Shown piece by piece: positions 8,488 through 16,563 of a stretch of 32,866 nucleotides of DNA; positions within the stretch are counted from its first letter, which is position 1, and the number at the start of each line of letters is the position of its first letter. The stretch is from Bacteroidota bacterium (GTDB lineage: Bacteria; Bacteroidota; Bacteroidia; Chitinophagales; BACL12): NCBI GenBank assembly GCA_016124275.1, contig WGOA01000028.1, positions 1-32,866 on the forward strand, in the 5' to 3' direction. The notes under the pieces were generated by a model that saw only the letters and a program-made list of their open reading frames with translations, had not been told where the DNA came from and ran no database searches. A program made the position numbers and the translations under genes.

Positions 8488-8612
8488 CCCCGAAAGTTAG
8501 GATAAAGCCTTCCATTCTTAGCCACATGTTCAAAACTCAGGGAGCTGCATTGGGCCATGTGCGGGGGCAGGCACCTTGGAGACGGTAAAAGCAAGCGCAA
8601 CAGAAAACCTCA

Positions 8613-9722
8613 TCAAGCCGGAGCCACAATCCTTCCCGGCTCCACGGCAATGGACTGGCAAGCGACGCCGATGCTTCGGAAAACTTCTTCAACCCGGTTC
8701 AGGTTGGTGTCTGAGATGAGCACTTGGGCTGCACTATGCGAAGCCAATAGGCTGAACAGCGATTCTACCCGGGCGCGATCCAGCTTGTCAAACACGTCGT
8801 CGAGCAGGAGCAAGGGCGGGCTGCCCAACTTGCCGCCAAGCCACAGCCATTGGGCCAGGCGCAGGGCGTAAAGCAGCGTTTTCTTCTGGCCCTGCGAGCC
8901 GAGCAGTTTGGCCGGGTGACCGTCCAGCAGCAGCGCGAGGTCGTCGCGGTGAGGACCGGAACCCGTTCGCCCGGCACCAATGTCGCGCTGCCGGTCTCGG
9001 CGGTGCAGGGCCACAAGATCGCCGTCGGACGGAAAACTGGCCACCCAGTCCAGCCCGGGGCTTTCGGCCTGGCGGCTGATCAGGCGGTAGCACTCGGCAA
9101 ACAGGGGCAGGAGCTCGGCCAGAAATTGCGCCCGCAAAGCCTGGATCAGCGCTCCGCTGGTCTGCATATGTTCACTGTAACTGTCCAGCAGGAGCGGGTC
9201 GGCGGGCTGGCCTTCGCGGTAGCGGCGAAGGGCGGCATTGCGCTGCGCCAGCGCGCGGTTGTAGCGCAGCAGGGCGTCCAGGTAACTGCGGTCAACGGTG
9301 GAAAGGGCACTGTCGAGGAAACGGCGCCTTTCCTCCGAGTAGCCGTCTACCAGGGCCATATCTTCCGGGCCGGTGAGCACCAGCGGCAGGCGGCCGATGT
9401 GGTCGGCCAGGCGGGTGTAGCGCTCGCCGCTGCACAAAACCTCTTTGGTGCCGCCGCGTCGGTAGCGCACTTCCACCTCCAGCGGGTGACCCTGGTGTTC
9501 AAAACGGCCGTGGATGCGAAAGCCATCGCGGCCATGCATAAGGTTCTGATCTTCAACGGAATGGCGCGCCGAACGGCAGAAGCTGCAGTAGTAAACCGCA
9601 TCCAGCAGGTTGGTCTTGCCCGCACCGTTAGGGCCCGTCAGGCAGGTGAAGGCCGTTTCAAAATGCACATCCGCGGCTTCGTAGTTCTTGTATTGGTAGA
9701 GCGAAAGGCGATGGATGCGCAC
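8613..9722 (-). CDS. recF: DNA replication/repair protein RecF
   Basis: The 369-residue product has the usual RecF length and motifs. The Walker A GPNGAGKTN is near residues 31-39, an ABC-type signature region GSQGQKKTLLYALRLAQ near 270-290, and Walker B LLLLDDVFDKLD just after 300. RecF is an SMC-like ATPase that binds gapped DNA and helps load RecA at stalled forks. The start is GTG at 9722, giving MRIHRLSLYQYKNY, the normal RecF N-terminus; no ATG is in frame just upstream. It is divergent from pdhA across a 226-base intergenic region and lies upstream of the DUF721 gene. Confidence 0.97.
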   Translation of the reverse strand: MRIHRLSLYQYKNYEAADVHFETAFTCLTGPNGAGKTNLLDAVYYCSFCRSARHSVEDQNLMHGRDGFRIHGRFEHQGHPLEVEVRYRRGGTKEVLCSGERYTRLADHIGRLPLVLTGPEDMALVDGYSEERRRFLDSALSTVDRSYLDALLRYNRALAQRNAALRRYREGQPADPLLLDSYSEHMQTSGALIQALRAQFLAELLPLFAECYRLISRQAESPGLDWVASFPSDGDLVALHRRDRQRDIGAGRTGSGPHRDDLALLLDGHPAKLLGSQGQKKTLLYALRLAQWLWLGGKLGSPPLLLLDDVFDKLDRARVESLFSLLASHSAAQVLISDTNLNRVEEVFRSIGVACQSIAVEPGRIVAPA

Positions 9723-9851
9723 GGCAAGGGTCTTGGGGGGTGGAAAGTGTAGAATGGAATGGAACGGGCAAACAAGGGCAGCAAGATACGTGCCTGTGGG
9801 CAGCCCCCCGCCCCTTCCGGCAGCGAATATGCAGCGCTGCGCCGCAAAGCC

Positions 9852-9882
9852 TTTCGAAACGACGAAAAAAGGAATAATTTTG
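9852..9882 (+). promoter_or_regulatory. Promoter for the pdhA operon
   Basis: TAATTTTG at 9875-9882 matches the Bacteroidota -7 consensus TAnnTTTG in full. TTTC at 9852-9855 sits 19 bases upstream, where the -33 TTTG is expected (three of four match). It lies 66 bases before the pdhA ATG in the recF/pdhA divergent gap. The start of transcription would be near 9888. Confidence 0.65.
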
Positions 9883-9948
9883 TGGCGCTTTACGGCAGGT
9901 TTATTTTAACCGCAATACCAGCAGACCCGCTACACCCCCGACTGTTCC

Positions 9949-10974
9949 ATGGCCGGCACCAAAACCAAAGCTGCAGCTGACAAAACCGCGCAGTTCGACA
10001 AACAGCAATACCTGGACTGGTTTACGCTGATGCTCCGCATTCGCCGCTTTGAAGAGCGCGCGGGCATGCTTTATGGCCAGCAAAAAATTCGCGGATTCTG
10101 CCACCTGTTCATCGGGCAGGAGGCTATTGCGGCCGGGGCCATTTCGGCCACCCGCCACGAGGACCCCTACATTTCGGCCTACCGGATTCACGGACTGGGC
10201 ATTGCCAAAGGCATCACCCCGAATGCAGCCATGGCGGAACTCTACGGCAAAGCCACCGGATGCACGGGCGGAAAGGGCGGCTCCATGCACTTCTTCTCCA
10301 AAGAGCATCATTTCTATGGCGGCCACGGCATTGTGGGCGGCCAGATACCCATCGGTGCCGGCATCGGCATGGCCGAGCAGTACAAAGGCACCGACAACGT
10401 GTGCCTGACTTTCTTCGGCGACGGTGCAGCGCGCCAGGGTGCCCTGCACGAGACCTTTAACATGGCCATGCTGTGGAAGATCCCCGTAGTGTTTCTCTGC
10501 GAAAACAACGGGTACGCCATGGGAACTTCCGTAGAGCGCAGCTCAAACGTGACCGAAATCTACAAGCTCGGGCTGGCGTACGACATGCCCAGCGCATCGG
10601 TAGATGCGATGAACGTGGAGAGCGTCCACGAGGCCATCACCGAAGCCGTTGCCCGTGCCCGTTCGGGCGAAGGGCCTACGTTCCTTGAACTGCGCACGTA
10701 CCGTTACAAAGGGCATTCCATGTCCGACCCAGCCAAGTACCGCACCAAGGAGGAGCTGGAAGAATACAAGCAACGCGACCCCATCGTTCAGGTGGTGGAT
10801 ACCATTCGCAAAAACAACTTTGCCACCGAGGCGGAGATTGAGGCCATTGAGGCGCAGGTTAAAGAAGAAATTGATGCCTGCGTGGAATTTGCCGAAAACT
10901 CTCCCTTCCCGGACGACTCCGAGTTGTTCGGCGACATTTACGTACAGACTGATTACCCATTCCTAACAGACTGA
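9949..10974 (+). CDS. pdhA: Pyruvate dehydrogenase E1 component, alpha subunit
   Basis: The 341-residue product matches the E1-alpha family over its full length. It shows CTGGKGGSMHFFS, the thiamine-diphosphate motif GDGAARQGALHE ending in CENN about 30 residues later, and the phosphorylation-loop-like YRYKGHSMSDPAKYR. E1 alpha and beta decarboxylate pyruvate and pass the acetyl group to the lipoyl domain of E2. The beta subunit gene is not adjacent; in many Bacteroidota it is located elsewhere. The N-terminal 15 residues (about MAGTKTKAAADKTAQ) are a short polar extension. It is the first gene of a run of four tightly packed plus-strand genes. A branched-chain 2-oxoacid dehydrogenase E1 alpha is less likely given the length and motifs. 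Confidence 0.95.
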   Translation: MAGTKTKAAADKTAQFDKQQYLDWFTLMLRIRRFEERAGMLYGQQKIRGFCHLFIGQEAIAAGAISATRHEDPYISAYRIHGLGIAKGITPNAAMAELYGKATGCTGGKGGSMHFFSKEHHFYGGHGIVGGQIPIGAGIGMAEQYKGTDNVCLTFFGDGAARQGALHETFNMAMLWKIPVVFLCENNGYAMGTSVERSSNVTEIYKLGLAYDMPSASVDAMNVESVHEAITEAVARARSGEGPTFLELRTYRYKGHSMSDPAKYRTKEELEEYKQRDPIVQVVDTIRKNNFATEAEIEAIEAQVKEEIDACVEFAENSPFPDDSELFGDIYVQTDYPFLTD

Positions 10975-10976
10975 TC

Positions 10977-11672
10977 ATGTCCCAAACTACTCCCGAATCT
11001 CCCGCGCACGCGCAAGGCACTCACAAAAAAGAAGGCTGGCAGTCGCTGGAACAGACGGTCATGGACAACCGCAACCCCATCTTGGGCGGTTTGGTGGTCC
11101 TTTTGCTGCTGGTAGGCGGCCTGATCGGGTACAAGCAGCTGTTTGTTAAACCCCGTGAAGCACAGGCCCAAAACCGCATGGCAGAGCCCCAGCAGGCGTT
11201 CAGCGTGGATTCGTTTGCGTTGGCCCTGAACGGCAACAGCCTTAAAACCGGCTTCTTGCAGATTGCCGATGATTTTGGCATGACGCCAACGGGCAAGCTC
11301 GCCCACGGATACGCCGCTATCTGCCAATTGCAGTTGGGCAATTTTGACGAGGCCCTTCGCCACGGAAAAAAATACCGCTCTGACGACGAGTTGTTGGACT
11401 CGCGCGTGCTGATGGTGATGGCACACGCCTACACCGAAAAGGGTGATTTTGACAATGGTATAAAGTACTATGTTAAGGCTGCAGAAGTTACCGACAACCC
11501 CTTAACCACACCCCAGAACTACTACCTGGCCGGCCTGGCCGCCATGGAAAAAGAGAAGTTTGCCGAAGCGGTCAAGTATTTCCAGCAAGTGAAGGACCGC
11601 TACCCGCAATCGCGCGAAGGGCAGAGCATTGACAAGTTCCTGGCGCTGGCCAACCAAAAAAGCAAGGGCTGA
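10977..11672 (+). CDS. Membrane-anchored tetratricopeptide repeat protein
   Basis: The 231-residue protein has a short cytoplasmic N-terminus (about 1-35), one transmembrane helix (PILGGLVVLLLLVGGLIGY, about 38-56), and a periplasmic region with TPR helices (AHGYAAICQLQLGNFDEALR, MVMAHAYTEKGDFDNGIKYY, AGLAAMEKEKFAEAVKYF). The layout resembles YfgM-like proteins, which are proposed to link the Sec translocon with periplasmic chaperones; this role is inference. It begins 2 bases after the pdhA stop, and its stop codon overlaps the ribH start by one base, so it is clearly in the operon. A TPR protein directly before ribH is common in Bacteroidota. Confidence 0.85.
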   Translation: MSQTTPESPAHAQGTHKKEGWQSLEQTVMDNRNPILGGLVVLLLLVGGLIGYKQLFVKPREAQAQNRMAEPQQAFSVDSFALALNGNSLKTGFLQIADDFGMTPTGKLAHGYAAICQLQLGNFDEALRHGKKYRSDDELLDSRVLMVMAHAYTEKGDFDNGIKYYVKAAEVTDNPLTTPQNYYLAGLAAMEKEKFAEAVKYFQQVKDRYPQSREGQSIDKFLALANQKSKG

Positions 11673-12235
11673 TGGCAAGCTCCGCCGAGCAGGATTTGTT
11701 TGATCCGGCCAAGTTACCGGATGGCAGCGGCATGGAGATTGCAGTGGTTACCGCAGAATGGAATTCGGAGATTACCCATGCGTTGCGCGATGCCTGCCTC
11801 TATACCTTGGTGGAATGCGGCGTTCCGGAATCTTCCATAACTTCTATAATGGTCCCGGGCGCTTTTGAATTGCCCATCGGCGCCAAAATGCTGCTGGAAC
11901 ACCGCTTGCCGGATGCCGTCATTTGCCTGGGCTGTGTGATCAAGGGCGAAACGCGCCACGACGATTACATTGCCTCCGCTGTGGCCAAGGGCATCATGGA
12001 TGTTTCACTCGAAACGGACACGCCGGTCATTTTTGGCGTGCTGACCACTGAAAATGAGGCCCAGGCCCGCGACCGCGCCGGTGGAAAACACGGCAACAAA
12101 GGGGTCGAAGCCGCCATCACCGCCGTCAAGATGGTCACGTTGGCCATGGAGCTGATTGAGACGTCGCAGACCTTTGAGCTCGGCGACGATCTGGACGACG
12201 TCTTTGATGAAGAGGGCGAGGACGAAGACTATTGA
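11672..12235 (+). CDS. ribH: 6,7-dimethyl-8-ribityllumazine synthase
   Basis: The enzyme condenses 5-amino-6-ribitylaminouracil with 3,4-dihydroxy-2-butanone 4-phosphate, the penultimate step of riboflavin synthesis. The 187-residue product shows VTAEWNSEIT (the substrate-binding aromatic/Asn region), VPGAFELPIGAKMLL, and CLGCVIKGETRHDDYI with the catalytic His, followed by GVLTTENEAQA. It is longer than the usual 150-160 residues because of an acidic C-terminal tail (LGDDLDDVFDEEGEDEDY). It overlaps the TPR gene by one base. No FMN riboswitch is seen; expression would follow the pdhA promoter or an internal one. Confidence 0.97.
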   Translation: MASSAEQDLFDPAKLPDGSGMEIAVVTAEWNSEITHALRDACLYTLVECGVPESSITSIMVPGAFELPIGAKMLLEHRLPDAVICLGCVIKGETRHDDYIASAVAKGIMDVSLETDTPVIFGVLTTENEAQARDRAGGKHGNKGVEAAITAVKMVTLAMELIETSQTFELGDDLDDVFDEEGEDEDY

Positions 12236-12260
12236 AGTAGACTACTGACGACAACTGTTG

Positions 12261-13094
12261 ATGAACCTCCAAACGGTCAGCGCAGGTTACCTGAAATTGG
12301 ACGGTGGGGCCATGTTCGGCGTGGTGCCCAAAACGATGTGGAGCCGGATCATGGAGCCCGATGCTCAAAACCGGATTACCTGGGCCATGCGTTGCCTGCT
12401 GGTAGAAGAAGGGAACCGCCGCTTGCTGATCGACACCGGCATGGGCACCAAACAGGATGCCAAATTCCGGGCTCATTTTGAACCGCAAGGCCCGGACGTG
12501 CTGCAAAGCCTTGCCGCTTTAGGCCTGGCCCCGGAAGACATCACCGATGTGCTGCTTACCCACCTGCATTTTGACCATGCCGGCGGTGCTGTAACCCGCC
12601 AGGCTGACGCCCTTGTGCCCGCCTTTCCCCGGGCCACCTACTGGAGCCACCGCGATCAGTGGCAATGGGCCGTACAGCCCAGCCCCAAAGACAAAGGGTC
12701 GTTTTTGACCGAGAACTTTTTGCCGCTGGAACAGAGCGGTCAATTGCAGTTCGCCGAAGCCGGTCAGGAGATTTTACCCGGCCTTTGGGTGGAAACCGCT
12801 TTCGGACACACCGAAGCCATGTTGATCCCTCACTTGCGCTACAAAAACCGCACGCTGGTGTACCTGGCTGATCTGCAACCCTCGGTGGCGCATTTTCCGC
12901 TGCCCTGGGTCATGGCCTACGACATTCGCCCGCTGCAGACCATGCAGGAACGCGGCGTGTTTCTGGAGAAAGCCATGGCCGAAGACTACCTGTTCTTCTT
13001 TGAGCACGACCCGGTCAACGAATGCTGCTCCCTGCAGCGCAGCGATCGCGGCATCGGGGCGAAGGACCTCTTTGCCCTGAGCGAACTCCGCTAA
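12261..13094 (+). CDS. MBL-fold metallo-hydrolase
   Basis: The 277-residue product carries the metallo-beta-lactamase signature THLHFDHAGG (His101, His103, Asp105, His106), DTGMGTK upstream, GHTEAM for the third His ligand region, YLADLQP for the bridging Asp, and EHDP near the C-terminus. The arrangement is like that of quorum-quenching lactonase/hydrolase-type MBL proteins, but the substrate cannot be stated. The ATG at 12261 is preferred over the TTG just before it. It is the last gene of the pdhA-TPR-ribH run, 25 bases after ribH, and ends directly in a hairpin terminator. Confidence 0.88.
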   Translation: MNLQTVSAGYLKLDGGAMFGVVPKTMWSRIMEPDAQNRITWAMRCLLVEEGNRRLLIDTGMGTKQDAKFRAHFEPQGPDVLQSLAALGLAPEDITDVLLTHLHFDHAGGAVTRQADALVPAFPRATYWSHRDQWQWAVQPSPKDKGSFLTENFLPLEQSGQLQFAEAGQEILPGLWVETAFGHTEAMLIPHLRYKNRTLVYLADLQPSVAHFPLPWVMAYDIRPLQTMQERGVFLEKAMAEDYLFFFEHDPVNECCSLQRSDRGIGAKDLFALSELR

Positions 13095-13115
13095 AGCCCA
13101 CGGCTTTCTATTTTT
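13093..13115 (+). terminator. Intrinsic terminator after the MBL gene
   Basis: AAAGCC and GGCTTT form a 6-base stem around CAC, followed by CTATTTTT. The stem begins inside the TAA stop codon of the MBL-fold gene and would end the pdhA operon. The same DNA overlaps the expected -33 position of the tRNA promoter. Confidence 0.6.
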
Positions 13116-13126
13116 GCAACTTGGCT

Positions 13127-13134
13127 TATCTTTG
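13127..13134 (+). promoter_or_regulatory. -7 element of the tRNA promoter
   Basis: TATCTTTG matches TAnnTTTG exactly, 35 bases before the tRNA. A TTTC about 18 bases upstream is a fair -33 element. The following bases (ccgtccg) recur after the -7 element of the queA promoter at 28466. Confidence 0.6.
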
Positions 13135-13169
13135 CCGTCCGTTAGTAGTCTTTTTAGATGTGCCCAATT

Positions 13170-13243
13170 GGCGTGGTAGCTCAGCCGGTTAGAGCGTCGG
13201 ATTCATAACCCGGAGGTCGGCGGTTCAATCCCGCCCCACGCTA
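13170..13243 (+). tRNA. tRNA-Met (anticodon CAT)
   Basis: A full cloverleaf can be drawn. The acceptor stem GGCGTGG pairs with CCACGCT (G-T at the first pair). T8-A9 are followed by the D arm GCTC...GAGC, the anticodon loop is TTCATAA, the T arm is GGCGG TTCAATC CCGCC, and the discriminator is A. The 3' CCA is not encoded. The anticodon stem lacks the three G-C pairs of initiators, so this is elongator tRNA-Met or the CAT-reading tRNA-Ile2; the two cannot be separated with certainty by eye. Confidence 0.93.
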
Positions 13244-13245
13244 CA

Positions 13246-13281
13246 AACCGCTGCCCTTTTTTGGGGCGGCGGTTTTTTTTT
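13246..13281 (+). terminator. Intrinsic terminator after the tRNA
   Basis: AACCGCTGCCC at 13246-13256 pairs with GGGCGGCGGTT at 13264-13274 (11 base pairs, one G-T) around a TTTTTTG loop. A T-run extends to 13281. It starts 3 bases after the tRNA and is a textbook rho-independent terminator. Confidence 0.85.
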
Positions 13282-13320
13282 GGGCGGCGCACAAGGAGAC
13301 ACCCTGGGCGTAAGGCAGAA

Positions 13321-13974
13321 TCAGGGGTTTTTAGCCGTACCCTTGAAAAGCTCCTTGCGGCCATAGAGGCTACAAATGGGGCACTGGTGCGGATTATGCC
13401 CGCGCGCCGGGCAATGGCTGCGCCCAAAATAGATGATTTGGAGGTGCAGCTTGTTCCAGTACTCGGAGGGGTACAGCTTTTTGAGGTCTTCTTCTGTTTT
13501 TACTACGTTTCTTCCGGTGGAAAGGCCCCAGCGCCAGGCCAGCCGATGGATGTGGGTATCCACCGGGAAGGCCGGCACACCGAAGGCTTGCGCCATGACC
13601 ACCGAAGCGGTCTTGTGCCCCACCCCAGGCAAGGCCTCCAGCGCTTCAAAGCTTTGCGGCACCTGACCATCGTGCTCGCGCAGGAGTATTTGGGACAAGC
13701 CGGCGATGGCTTTGGATTTAGCCGGCGACAGGCCACAAGGCCGGATGATCTGCTGAATCTGCTCCACGGGAATCACCGACATAGCCGCCGGATTGTCGGC
13801 CAGGGCAAAGAGCGAAGGGCTGACCTGGTTGACGCGCTCATCGGTGCACTGCGCCGACAGCAACACGGCGATCAACAAGGTGAAGGGATCCTGGTGCTTT
13901 AAGGGCACCGGAACCTCCGGATGGTATTGTTCCAGCAATTTCTGGATGGCGAGCGCTTTTTCCTTGCGGGTCAT
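13321..13974 (-). CDS. nth: Endonuclease III
   Basis: This is a bifunctional DNA glycosylase/AP lyase that removes oxidised pyrimidines. The 217-residue product shows LLSAQCTDERVNQVSP, the helix-hairpin-helix LPGVGHKTASVV with the catalytic Lys, and FPVDTHIHRLAWRWGL with the catalytic Asp. At the C-terminus the usual four-cysteine iron-sulfur motif is altered: HCPARGHNPHQCPIC supplies three cysteines with wide spacing, and no fourth follows. The ATG at 13974 gives a normal N-terminus. The gene ends about 40 bases from the tRNA terminator and converges on it. Confidence 0.93.
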   Translation of the reverse strand: MTRKEKALAIQKLLEQYHPEVPVPLKHQDPFTLLIAVLLSAQCTDERVNQVSPSLFALADNPAAMSVIPVEQIQQIIRPCGLSPAKSKAIAGLSQILLREHDGQVPQSFEALEALPGVGHKTASVVMAQAFGVPAFPVDTHIHRLAWRWGLSTGRNVVKTEEDLKKLYPSEYWNKLHLQIIYFGRSHCPARGHNPHQCPICSLYGRKELFKGTAKNP

Positions 13975-14242
13975 GCCGTTGCAATGGGCCCCGGTTCCGC
14001 ACGAAAAGCATTTTTCATGTGTCCCGATTTGCCGGGGTTAAGTTAAGCCTGACGCTACAACTGGCCGCTTTTTTACCCGTCACAGCAGGCCCGAATTGTT
14101 TGCGCCAGGGCGGCTCCGCTGCACTTACTTTGGGTATAACTTGTTGATTTTCAATACTTTGAATTGCTCGTACATATTCACATCCAGGTTTGGTGGTATG
14201 CATATCCAACTGGAAATCGGGCAGTTCTTCATTGGTTGACTT

Positions 14243-16414
14243 ATGGATAGCATGTGTAAAACACGGTGGATAGCAGCGGGCCTGCTCACAAGCCTTCTGC
14301 TCTTGTTGCAAGGCCTGCAGGAATTGCAGGCACAGGATGTTCAATGGGCGTCACGGGTGCAGGGGTTTTCTTCGCAGGCTGGCCAAAGTGCGTATTCGGC
14401 CAAACAGGTGCTGGGCGAACCCAATAAGTTTCCAGCGCTGGGCGATGCCCCGGTGGCCTGGTCGCCGCACTTTGAAGATGCCAGCGAAGAACGCTACATC
14501 AAAGTGGGCTTCCAAAAGCCCATGACCATACAACAAGTTATGGTGGCAGAAAGCAACCTGGGCGGTTGCGTAGCGCGCATTATTCTCTTCGACCGAAATC
14601 AAAAGGAGTACATCGTATACGAAGCCGATAAAAACGAAACGCAGCTCGACGGCCGCATGTTGTCGGTAACATTCAAAGAAACGCGCTTTCCGGTGTACAG
14701 CGTCAAGGTGGTCATGAAAAACCGCAACACCTGGGACCGCGATCAACTGGATGCCATTGGCATAGCTAATACTACGGACCCCTGGGTGCCCAAAATTGCC
14801 GCTACGGAGCGCTTTGTGGTGCAAGGCAAAGCCACGCCATTGCCCGCGTCGGTGAACAGCGCCTACTCGGAGATCATGCCGCGATTGGACCCCAAAAGCA
14901 ATCGCCTGTACTTCTGCCGCAAGAACCATCCGGATAACTATGGTTTCCGGCCCAACGATGACATCTGGTATGCGGAGCAGGATCCCGACGGCGGTTGGAC
15001 GACTGCCCAAAACCTGGGCTGGCCGTTAAACGACGAGAACCACAATTACGTGTGCACGGTTTCGGAAGACGGACAACTGTTGACGTTGGGCAACGGATAC
15101 CGATTTGACCGCAAACCATTGGCCGGTGTAAGCCAGAGTCTGCTTTCCGGCAAGGCCTGGGTGGAGCCACTGAATTTAAAGATTGAAGGGCTCAGCATCC
15201 TGAACATGAACGCGGAGTACTACCTAAGCCGCGACCGCAAGGTTTTGATTCTGGCCATGGAAAGTTGGGATTCTCAGGGAGGTAAAGATTTATACGTTTC
15301 GTTCTCTGATGATCTGGTCAATTTCTCTAAGCCGCTTTCAATGGGGACCACCATCAACTCAGCCGGCAAGGAAATGGCTCCTTTTCTCAGCGACGACGGG
15401 TTGCATTTGTTCTTCAGCTCCGACGGCTTTCCCGGCTACGGCAGCCACGACATTTTTGTGGCCGAAAGGCAGGATGAAACCTGGACCAGCTGGTCTAAAC
15501 CGGAAAACATGGGTCCTGCCGTGAACTCACCGGCCTGGGACAGTTATTTCTACTACCACGAAGGCAGTGGTCAGGCATTTTTAGCGTCCAATCGCGATGT
15601 TTTCAGCAACGAAGACTTGTATTTCCTGAAAATGCAGGAAAAAGCACCGGATCAGATCCCCGTGACCACCAGCAACGAGGTGGTGGGCCTGGACCGATTG
15701 GCTGGTGTGAGCCTGGAGCCTGCGGGGGCTGCGGAGCAACGCGCGATTGTGGAGGGCTTCAACCGCCAGCCAGAACCAGAAACCCCCAAAGCCGTGCCTG
15801 CGCTCATGCTCTTCGGCAGTGTTTATGATGCCGTAAGCAAAAGCCCCATTCCCGCCACCCTGGCCTTTACTGGCACGGGCCAAGTGGAAACCGACATCAC
15901 CGTACAGACCGACAAAACGCCGTACAAAATCGGCGTGGAAGCCGGCCGTCGCATGGGCATAGAAGTAAGCGCTCCGGGATACTTTGCCGAAAAAGTAACC
16001 CTCAACACCATGGACCAGGGCCAGGGTAGCATGCGCCAGGATTTTGAGCTCATTCCGATCCGCGAAGGGCAAACCATTTCGCTCAACAACATTTACTTTG
16101 ATGTGAACAGTGCAGTGTTGCAGGAGCTCAGCTACGAATCGCTGGATCGCTGGGTGGAATTGCTCAAGCAACAATCCGGCGTCGTCATCCAGGTGCAGGG
16201 CCATACCAACAACCGCTGCTCGCCCAAGTACTGCCTGGAACTTTCGCAAAAACGCGCCAAAGCGGTGTCCGACTACATGCAGTCGCACGGCATCAATGAA
16301 ACCCGCCTGCGCTTCCGCGGATTCGGTTCCGAATTGCCCGTAGCCAACAACGACGAAGATGATGGGCGTGCCCGGAATCAACGCGTGGAGTTGAAGATCC
16401 TGAAGGTGAACTAA
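14243..16414 (+). CDS. Galactose-binding-like/PD40/OmpA outer-membrane protein, tandem copy 1
   Basis: The 723-residue product has a signal peptide (about 1-30, ending ELQAQ) and an N-terminal beta-rich domain (about 33-185) with FSSQAGQSAYSAKQVLGEPN and LDAIGIAN at its ends. That domain resembles discoidin/galactose-binding folds; this is inferred from pattern. PD40 repeats follow (about 200-480, e.g. LYFCRKNHPDNYG, LFFSSDGFPGYGSHDIFV), then a carboxypeptidase-regulatory-like domain (about 530-605) and an OmpA domain (about 620-723). In the OmpA core the usual HTD is HTN (654-656), followed by CSPKYC (659-664); LSQKRAKAV and RNQRVELKIL are retained. It would sit in the periplasm or outer membrane. 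An ATG three codons in is an alternative start. Two paralogues follow directly. Some bind peptidoglycan in this family, but the substitution makes that uncertain. Confidence 0.88.
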   Translation: MDSMCKTRWIAAGLLTSLLLLLQGLQELQAQDVQWASRVQGFSSQAGQSAYSAKQVLGEPNKFPALGDAPVAWSPHFEDASEERYIKVGFQKPMTIQQVMVAESNLGGCVARIILFDRNQKEYIVYEADKNETQLDGRMLSVTFKETRFPVYSVKVVMKNRNTWDRDQLDAIGIANTTDPWVPKIAATERFVVQGKATPLPASVNSAYSEIMPRLDPKSNRLYFCRKNHPDNYGFRPNDDIWYAEQDPDGGWTTAQNLGWPLNDENHNYVCTVSEDGQLLTLGNGYRFDRKPLAGVSQSLLSGKAWVEPLNLKIEGLSILNMNAEYYLSRDRKVLILAMESWDSQGGKDLYVSFSDDLVNFSKPLSMGTTINSAGKEMAPFLSDDGLHLFFSSDGFPGYGSHDIFVAERQDETWTSWSKPENMGPAVNSPAWDSYFYYHEGSGQAFLASNRDVFSNEDLYFLKMQEKAPDQIPVTTSNEVVGLDRLAGVSLEPAGAAEQRAIVEGFNRQPEPETPKAVPALMLFGSVYDAVSKSPIPATLAFTGTGQVETDITVQTDKTPYKIGVEAGRRMGIEVSAPGYFAEKVTLNTMDQGQGSMRQDFELIPIREGQTISLNNIYFDVNSAVLQELSYESLDRWVELLKQQSGVVIQVQGHTNNRCSPKYCLELSQKRAKAVSDYMQSHGINETRLRFRGFGSELPVANNDEDDGRARNQRVELKILKVN

Positions 16415-16450
16415 GCGGGCGCTTTCGGGCGAAGGGCGTAGCTGGCTCTG

Positions 16451-16530
16451 GGCAACTGGCTCGGGGCAACTGGCTCGGGGCAACTGGCTTTGAGGCAACT
16501 GGCTCTGGGCAACTGGCTCGGGGCAACTGG
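16451..16530. repeat. Short tandem repeat, period 14-15 bases, between OmpA paralogues
   Basis: GGCAACTGG recurs at 16451, 16465, 16479, 16494, 16508 and 16522, within units of the form GGCAACTGGCTCGG (14, 14, 15, 14, 14 bases). It fills most of the 149-base gap between the first and second OmpA paralogues. The period is not a multiple of three, so it is not coding. A GCTTTCGGGCGAAGGGC element precedes it at 16421. Confidence 0.9.
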
Positions 16531-16563
16531 TATTACCTCCTCGGGGCAAACGGCAGAGCGGAC

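Noticed and set aside
8850-9752. A 300-residue plus-strand frame
   Set aside because: It is antisense to recF, which has clear ATPase motifs; long antisense frames are common in G+C-rich genes.
13170-13320. tRNA as an integration site for a mobile element
   Set aside because: No integrase, no repeated tRNA 3' end and no cargo were seen; nth and a normal terminator follow.
14015-14344. A 109-residue minus-strand frame upstream of the first OmpA paralogue
   Set aside because: It overlaps the OmpA signal-peptide coding region, has no recognisable domain and no promoter-like signal, and its composition is that of non-coding DNA.
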